In this document: piece after piece, positions 5,863 through 8,286 of the stretch
Layout: each line of letters opens with the position of its first letter
Position numbering within the stretch: position 1 is the first letter of the stretch
DNA from: Clostridia bacterium
GTDB lineage: Bacteria > CBDUZB01 > JAGLHV01
Direction of reading: 5' to 3'
NCBI GenBank assembly: GCA_030595925.1
Contig: JAUVLC010000106.1
Span: forward strand, 1 to 8,286
DNA: 8,286 nt
Notes under the pieces: generated by a model
Seen by the model: the letters and a program-made list of their open reading frames with translations, nothing else
What the model was told of the DNA's origin: nothing
Database searches by the model: none
Made by a program: the position numbers and the translations under genes

Positions 5863-7315
5863 TTTTTTTATTTATAAATCCCTTTATTCTTTCAATATTT
5901 TGCCGGCAAGTCTGAATCAATAATTCACTTGTAATTTCTTCTGAAAACTCCAATGCTTTCTCCGAAGAAGATTTTTGGAAAATTTTTATTGCATTAGTAT
6001 ATTCTTTCAAAGATTTTTCATCTTCTCCCTGTAATTGATAAATACGTGCTATATTAAAATACGCCAACCCAAAATCTCCGTCAATATAAATAACTTTTCT
6101 AAATTCATTAATTGCTTCCTGGGGTTGTCCCATTTTGTCATAGACAACTCCCAGAAAAAAATGTGCGGCAAGAAACAAAGGTACCAGCTGTATAGCCCAC
6201 TGACATGATTCTACTGCTTCAACAAATCGGTGAGAATCAGCATGAATTTTTCCTGCTAGAAAATGCGCTTCAGCCATTTGAGGATCTATTTCAAGTACTT
6301 CTCTAACCTTCCTTAACGCTTGAGAAAAATCCTTCTGTTCAAAAAATTTCATCGCTTTGCTGTACAAACCCCTGGATAAAATAGCTTTGTTAAAGGATTT
6401 TCGCTCTATTTTCTTTTCAGTAATGCCGGTTTCTTTTTCATTTACGTCTTTTTCTTCCAGGGATAAATCCCGCATTTCTTTTTTATATATAAAAATATCA
6501 TTCCATTTAAAAGGCAAAAATTCAGAAGATATCTGCTGTAGAGTTTCCGCATATCCAATAAAGAAATAACCATCATTTTTAAGACTGTTATAAAAATTAT
6601 GTATTACTCTTATAATTGATTCTATCTTGAAATAAATAGTAACGTTACGACAAAAAATGATATCCCATCCTCCCATTTCAATTAGGGGATAGGGTTCTTT
6701 AATCAAGTTGAAGTATTCAAACTTTACTATTTCCTTCACTTTGTCTTTTAGTTTAAATCGATTTTTATCCACAGGAACAAAATACTTATTTTTTATTTTT
6801 TCATCAATCAGTTTCAAAGAATGGAGAGAATAAATTCCTTTTTTTGCTTTATCCAATGCTTTCAGGCTTACATCTGTAGCTAAAATTTCAATATTCAGGT
6901 TTTTATAAAACCCAAATACCTCCAAAATAGTTATAGCCATAGAATAAGGCTCTTCCCCTGTAGAACATCCTGCACTCCAGATTTTAATACCCTTCCCATA
7001 AAGTGCTCTTTCACTTATTAAGGGAGTAAGAATATATTCTTTTAAAAATTTAAAATGGGAAGGATTCCTAAAAAAATAAGTTTCATTTATTGTTATTAAA
7101 CTTAATAGCTCCTTGAATTCTTCTTCACCCAAAGCGTCATATCTAAGAAAGGAATAATATTCGTAATAATCCCTAAACCCTTTAGCTGTTATCCTAGAAA
7201 AAAGGCTTATTCTCAAAGAATCTTCCCTGTTTATATCTAAAAAAATACCACTATTTTCCAAAATAAAATCCTGAAACAATTTAAATTCTTTTCCTGACAA
7301 ATCCGGAGTAATCAT
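5855..7315 (-). CDS. cheR: CheR-type S-adenosylmethionine methyltransferase with C-terminal TPR repeats
   Basis: CheR enzymes transfer a methyl group from S-adenosylmethionine to glutamate side chains of chemoreceptors in the cytoplasm. The 486 residues comprise an all-helical CheR N-domain (about 5-75), the catalytic domain (about 76-278) and a TPR tail. The catalytic motifs are intact: TINETYFFRNPSHF (75-88), IWSAGCSTGEEPYSMAI (112-128, SAM loop), ATDVS (146-150, adenosine-binding acid), IIFCRNVTIYF (219-229) and GYAETL (254-259). A charged linker (about 281-312) leads to roughly four TPRs (about 314-346, 347-380, 381-414 and 415-448), which should bind a partner protein; CheR-TPR fusions such as FrzF of Myxococcus are known. 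No receptor with a methylation region, CheB, CheA or CheW is nearby, so the substrate is unclear. The ATG lacks a Shine-Dalgarno and is preceded by A10 (7330-7321). It starts 29 nt after the MgtC-family gene. Confidence 0.93.
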   Translation of the reverse strand: MITPDLSGKEFKLFQDFILENSGIFLDINREDSLRISLFSRITAKGFRDYYEYYSFLRYDALGEEEFKELLSLITINETYFFRNPSHFKFLKEYILTPLISERALYGKGIKIWSAGCSTGEEPYSMAITILEVFGFYKNLNIEILATDVSLKALDKAKKGIYSLHSLKLIDEKIKNKYFVPVDKNRFKLKDKVKEIVKFEYFNLIKEPYPLIEMGGWDIIFCRNVTIYFKIESIIRVIHNFYNSLKNDGYFFIGYAETLQQISSEFLPFKWNDIFIYKKEMRDLSLEEKDVNEKETGITEKKIERKSFNKAILSRGLYSKAMKFFEQKDFSQALRKVREVLEIDPQMAEAHFLAGKIHADSHRFVEAVESCQWAIQLVPLFLAAHFFLGVVYDKMGQPQEAINEFRKVIYIDGDFGLAYFNIARIYQLQGEDEKSLKEYTNAIKIFQKSSSEKALEFSEEITSELLIQTCRQNIERIKGFINKKNE

Positions 7316-7344
7316 AATTATTTTTTTTTTATTATATTAAGATT

Positions 7345-8007
7345 TTATTCCCATCTTATTTTTTCTAAACCTTCTATCTCCATTATTTCATCAACTAAAT
7401 CTTTATTAAATTTTACTTTTCTAAATTTAACGTTTATCTTTATATCAATCCTTTTAGCTTTTTTATCTTTTTCAATAATACAATTTTGTATTTTCCCCCC
7501 GGATTCTTCTAAAATTTGCTTGATTTTTTCCAGTTGATTTCCATTGCTTTCCCCGCTGATATCAATCACTTTATACCAATCTCTTTGAAAAAAATGTTCC
7601 AATCTCCATAACAAAAGCAAGGTAAAAAGCACTAATATTTCCGTAACAAAAGCCGCAAAGTAACAACCACAACCTATTGCCATCCCAATACCGGCTACCA
7701 CCCACAAACTGGCTGCGGTAGTCAACCCCCTTACAGAAAATTTTGCCTGCATAATTGTTCCCGCTCCAATAAACCCTATTCCGGTAATAATCTGGGCTGC
7801 AATACGGGTAGGATCAACCACGGCAATGTTTTGATAAAGAAAAAACATATACTGGGAAACTATCATAAATAAATTTGCCCCCATACAGACTAACACATGT
7901 GTTCTTAATCCTGCTACCCGCCCATGGGTTTCTCTTTCCCAACCAATAAGTATCCCCAATAAAAAAGAAAGAATAATTCTGAACAATACTTCATCCATGG
8001 AAAACAT
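7345..8007 (-). CDS. MgtC/SapB-family inner-membrane protein
   Basis: MgtC/SapB proteins are inner-membrane proteins; the pathogen MgtC supports growth at low magnesium and restrains the F1Fo ATPase, while the role of most environmental members is unknown. The 220 residues show the family pattern: an N-terminal helix followed by GWERE (22-26) and GRVAGLRTH (29-37), then TGIGFIGAGTI (75-85) and VRGLTTAASLW (92-102), with about five hydrophobic segments up to residue 135. A soluble, ACT-like C-terminal domain follows (about 143-220), as in the longer MgtC subtype. I chose the ATG at 8007-8005 (MFSMDEVLF) because GGGGG (8017-8013) precedes it by 5 nt; an in-frame TTG at 8019 would add four residues and the ATG at 7998 would remove three. 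It is the first gene after a good promoter. Whether it is functionally tied to the signalling genes downstream cannot be told. Confidence 0.92.
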   Translation of the reverse strand: MFSMDEVLFRIILSFLLGILIGWERETHGRVAGLRTHVLVCMGANLFMIVSQYMFFLYQNIAVVDPTRIAAQIITGIGFIGAGTIMQAKFSVRGLTTAASLWVVAGIGMAIGCGCYFAAFVTEILVLFTLLLLWRLEHFFQRDWYKVIDISGESNGNQLEKIKQILEESGGKIQNCIIEKDKKAKRIDIKINVKFRKVKFNKDLVDEIMEIEGLEKIRWE

Positions 8008-8047
8008 TTTATCCCCCAATATTAAAAGTCTCTTACCTCACAAAAGT

Positions 8048-8076
8048 ATCCTATCAAAATTAGCAAAAAAAGTCAA
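8048..8076 (-). promoter_or_regulatory. Sigma-70-type promoter of the MgtC-family gene
   Basis: On the minus strand, TTGACT (8076-8071, five of six consensus bases) is separated by exactly 17 nt from TAGGAT (8053-8048, four of six), which has an extended -10 TG one base upstream. Transcription would begin near 8041, leaving a leader of about 34 nt containing GAGGTAA and the G5 ribosome-binding stretch. This is the best promoter in the window and probably drives at least the MgtC-cheR-7TM-HAMP genes, which have short gaps or overlap and no recognisable terminator between them. Confidence 0.65.
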
Positions 8077-8147
8077 AATAATTTCTTTTACTCAAAACAA
8101 ATTAAATCACACAGTACCCTTATAAAATAAAACCATCGGACTAAGAA

Positions 8148-8177
8148 CGAGCTATTTGCGCTGTAAAAATAGCGTCG
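8148..8177. other. Bulged hairpin in the upstream non-coding region
   Basis: CGAGCTATTT (8148-8157) pairs with AAATAGC-G-TCG (8167-8177), giving ten base pairs with one bulged G and a 9-nt loop. Neither side is followed by a T-run, so it is not an intrinsic terminator. It lies upstream of the MgtC promoter and therefore would belong to a plus-strand leader, to an upstream minus-strand transcript, or to a DNA-binding site. I do not match it to a known riboswitch or small RNA. Confidence 0.45.
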
Positions 8178-8200
8178 AAGAAACAAGAAATTAAAAATCA

Positions 8201-8226
8201 CTTTACCCCAAAGTTTGCAGGGAAAG
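8201..8226. other. Second imperfect hairpin overlapping a possible plus-strand ribosome binding site
   Basis: CTTT-A-CCC (8201-8208) pairs with GGG-AAAG (8220-8226), with one bulged A and an 11-nt loop. Its right arm contains AGGGA, 7 nt before the plus-strand ATG at 8231, so folding would hide that ribosome binding site if the ORF is real. The stem is short and could be chance. Confidence 0.3.
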
Positions 8227-8230
8227 ATGG

Positions 8231-8286
8231 ATGGAAGGATGGTTAAAAAAGGAAATTCACCCCGGAGGTAAAAAAGGCAAAAAAAA
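8231..8286 (+). CDS. Possible 5' end of a divergent gene, cut by the window edge
   Basis: An ATG at 8231 is preceded by AGGGA at a 7-nt spacing and opens a frame that runs to the window edge (MEGWLKKEIHPGGKKGKKK, 18 complete codons after the start counted to the edge). The frame is open back to a TAA at 8192. The lysine-rich content mostly reflects A-runs, and the sequence matches nothing I recognise. A TATAAA box at 8121-8126 is a possible -10 for this direction, but no -35 is visible. A separate GGAGGT at 8264-8269 could instead serve a start beyond the edge, though the spacing would be long. This is a low-confidence call. Confidence 0.2.
   Translation, partial: MEGWLKKEIHPGGKKGKK

Noticed and set aside
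8008-8019. TTG start four codons upstream for the MgtC-family gene
   Set aside because: The TTG overlaps the G-rich stretch that best serves as ribosome binding site for the ATG at 8007, and its own GAGGTAA is too far upstream; family members usually begin close to the first helix.
8008-8040. Magnesium-sensing (M-box) riboswitch before the MgtC-family gene
   Set aside because: Only a GTGAGG-like fragment is present; the leader predicted from the promoter is about 34 nt, far too short for that element.
8088-8285. A minus-strand frame open from the window edge to a TAA at 8090-8088 (about 65 codons), as if the C-terminus of an upstream gene
   Set aside because: The strand is T-rich, so stops are rare by chance; the translation is dominated by Phe/Leu runs, has no recognisable motif, and overlaps the two hairpins. 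It has no ATG in frame. Extending the sequence beyond 8286 would settle it.

Overview
The window is a stretch of AT-rich bacterial chromosome in which all seven well-supported genes lie on the minus strand, so transcription runs from high to low coordinates. No ribosomal RNA, tRNA, phage, transposase or CRISPR array is visible. The G+C is clearly low, homopolymer runs of A/T are common, and several genes lack a clear Shine-Dalgarno sequence. Together with a REP-like C5/G5 palindrome of a kind I associate with uncultivated lineages (Omnitrophota, Nitrospirota and similar), this suggests an uncultivated, Gram-negative-type bacterium. The ArgD stretch reading FFPGWAVNNLGH resembles ArgD of planctomycete/Omnitrophota-type genomes from memory. 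This placement is weak and is inference only.

Layout in the direction of transcription: (1) 8008-8286 is an upstream non-coding region with a convincing sigma-70-type promoter (8048-8076), two imperfect hairpins (8148-8177 and 8201-8226) and, at the very edge, a possible start of a divergent gene. (2) 8007-7345 encodes an MgtC/SapB-family membrane protein. (3) 7315-4477 is a signalling block: a CheR-type methyltransferase with C-terminal TPRs, an unrecognised seven-helix membrane protein whose start overlaps the cheR end by 8 nt, and a small two-helix HAMP protein with no output domain. (4) 4476-4384 is a 93-nt gap with a perfect TATAAT box, a candidate internal promoter. (5) 4383-141 is comEC-argB-argD, with comEC and argB abutting exactly (TAAATG) and a 31-nt gap before argD. 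(6) 1-140 is non-coding and holds the REP-like palindrome.

The arg genes supply two consecutive ornithine/arginine biosynthesis steps (acetylglutamate kinase, then acetylornithine aminotransferase); ArgC, which acts between them, is not in the window. The ComEC C-terminal metallo-beta-lactamase-like domain has lost nearly all of its expected metal-binding motifs and carries a G9 tract where the HHGS motif normally sits. The most novel-looking part is the CheR-TPR / 7TM / HAMP trio: it looks like a small membrane-signalling module, but no methyl-accepting cytoplasmic tip, CheA, CheW or CheB is present.
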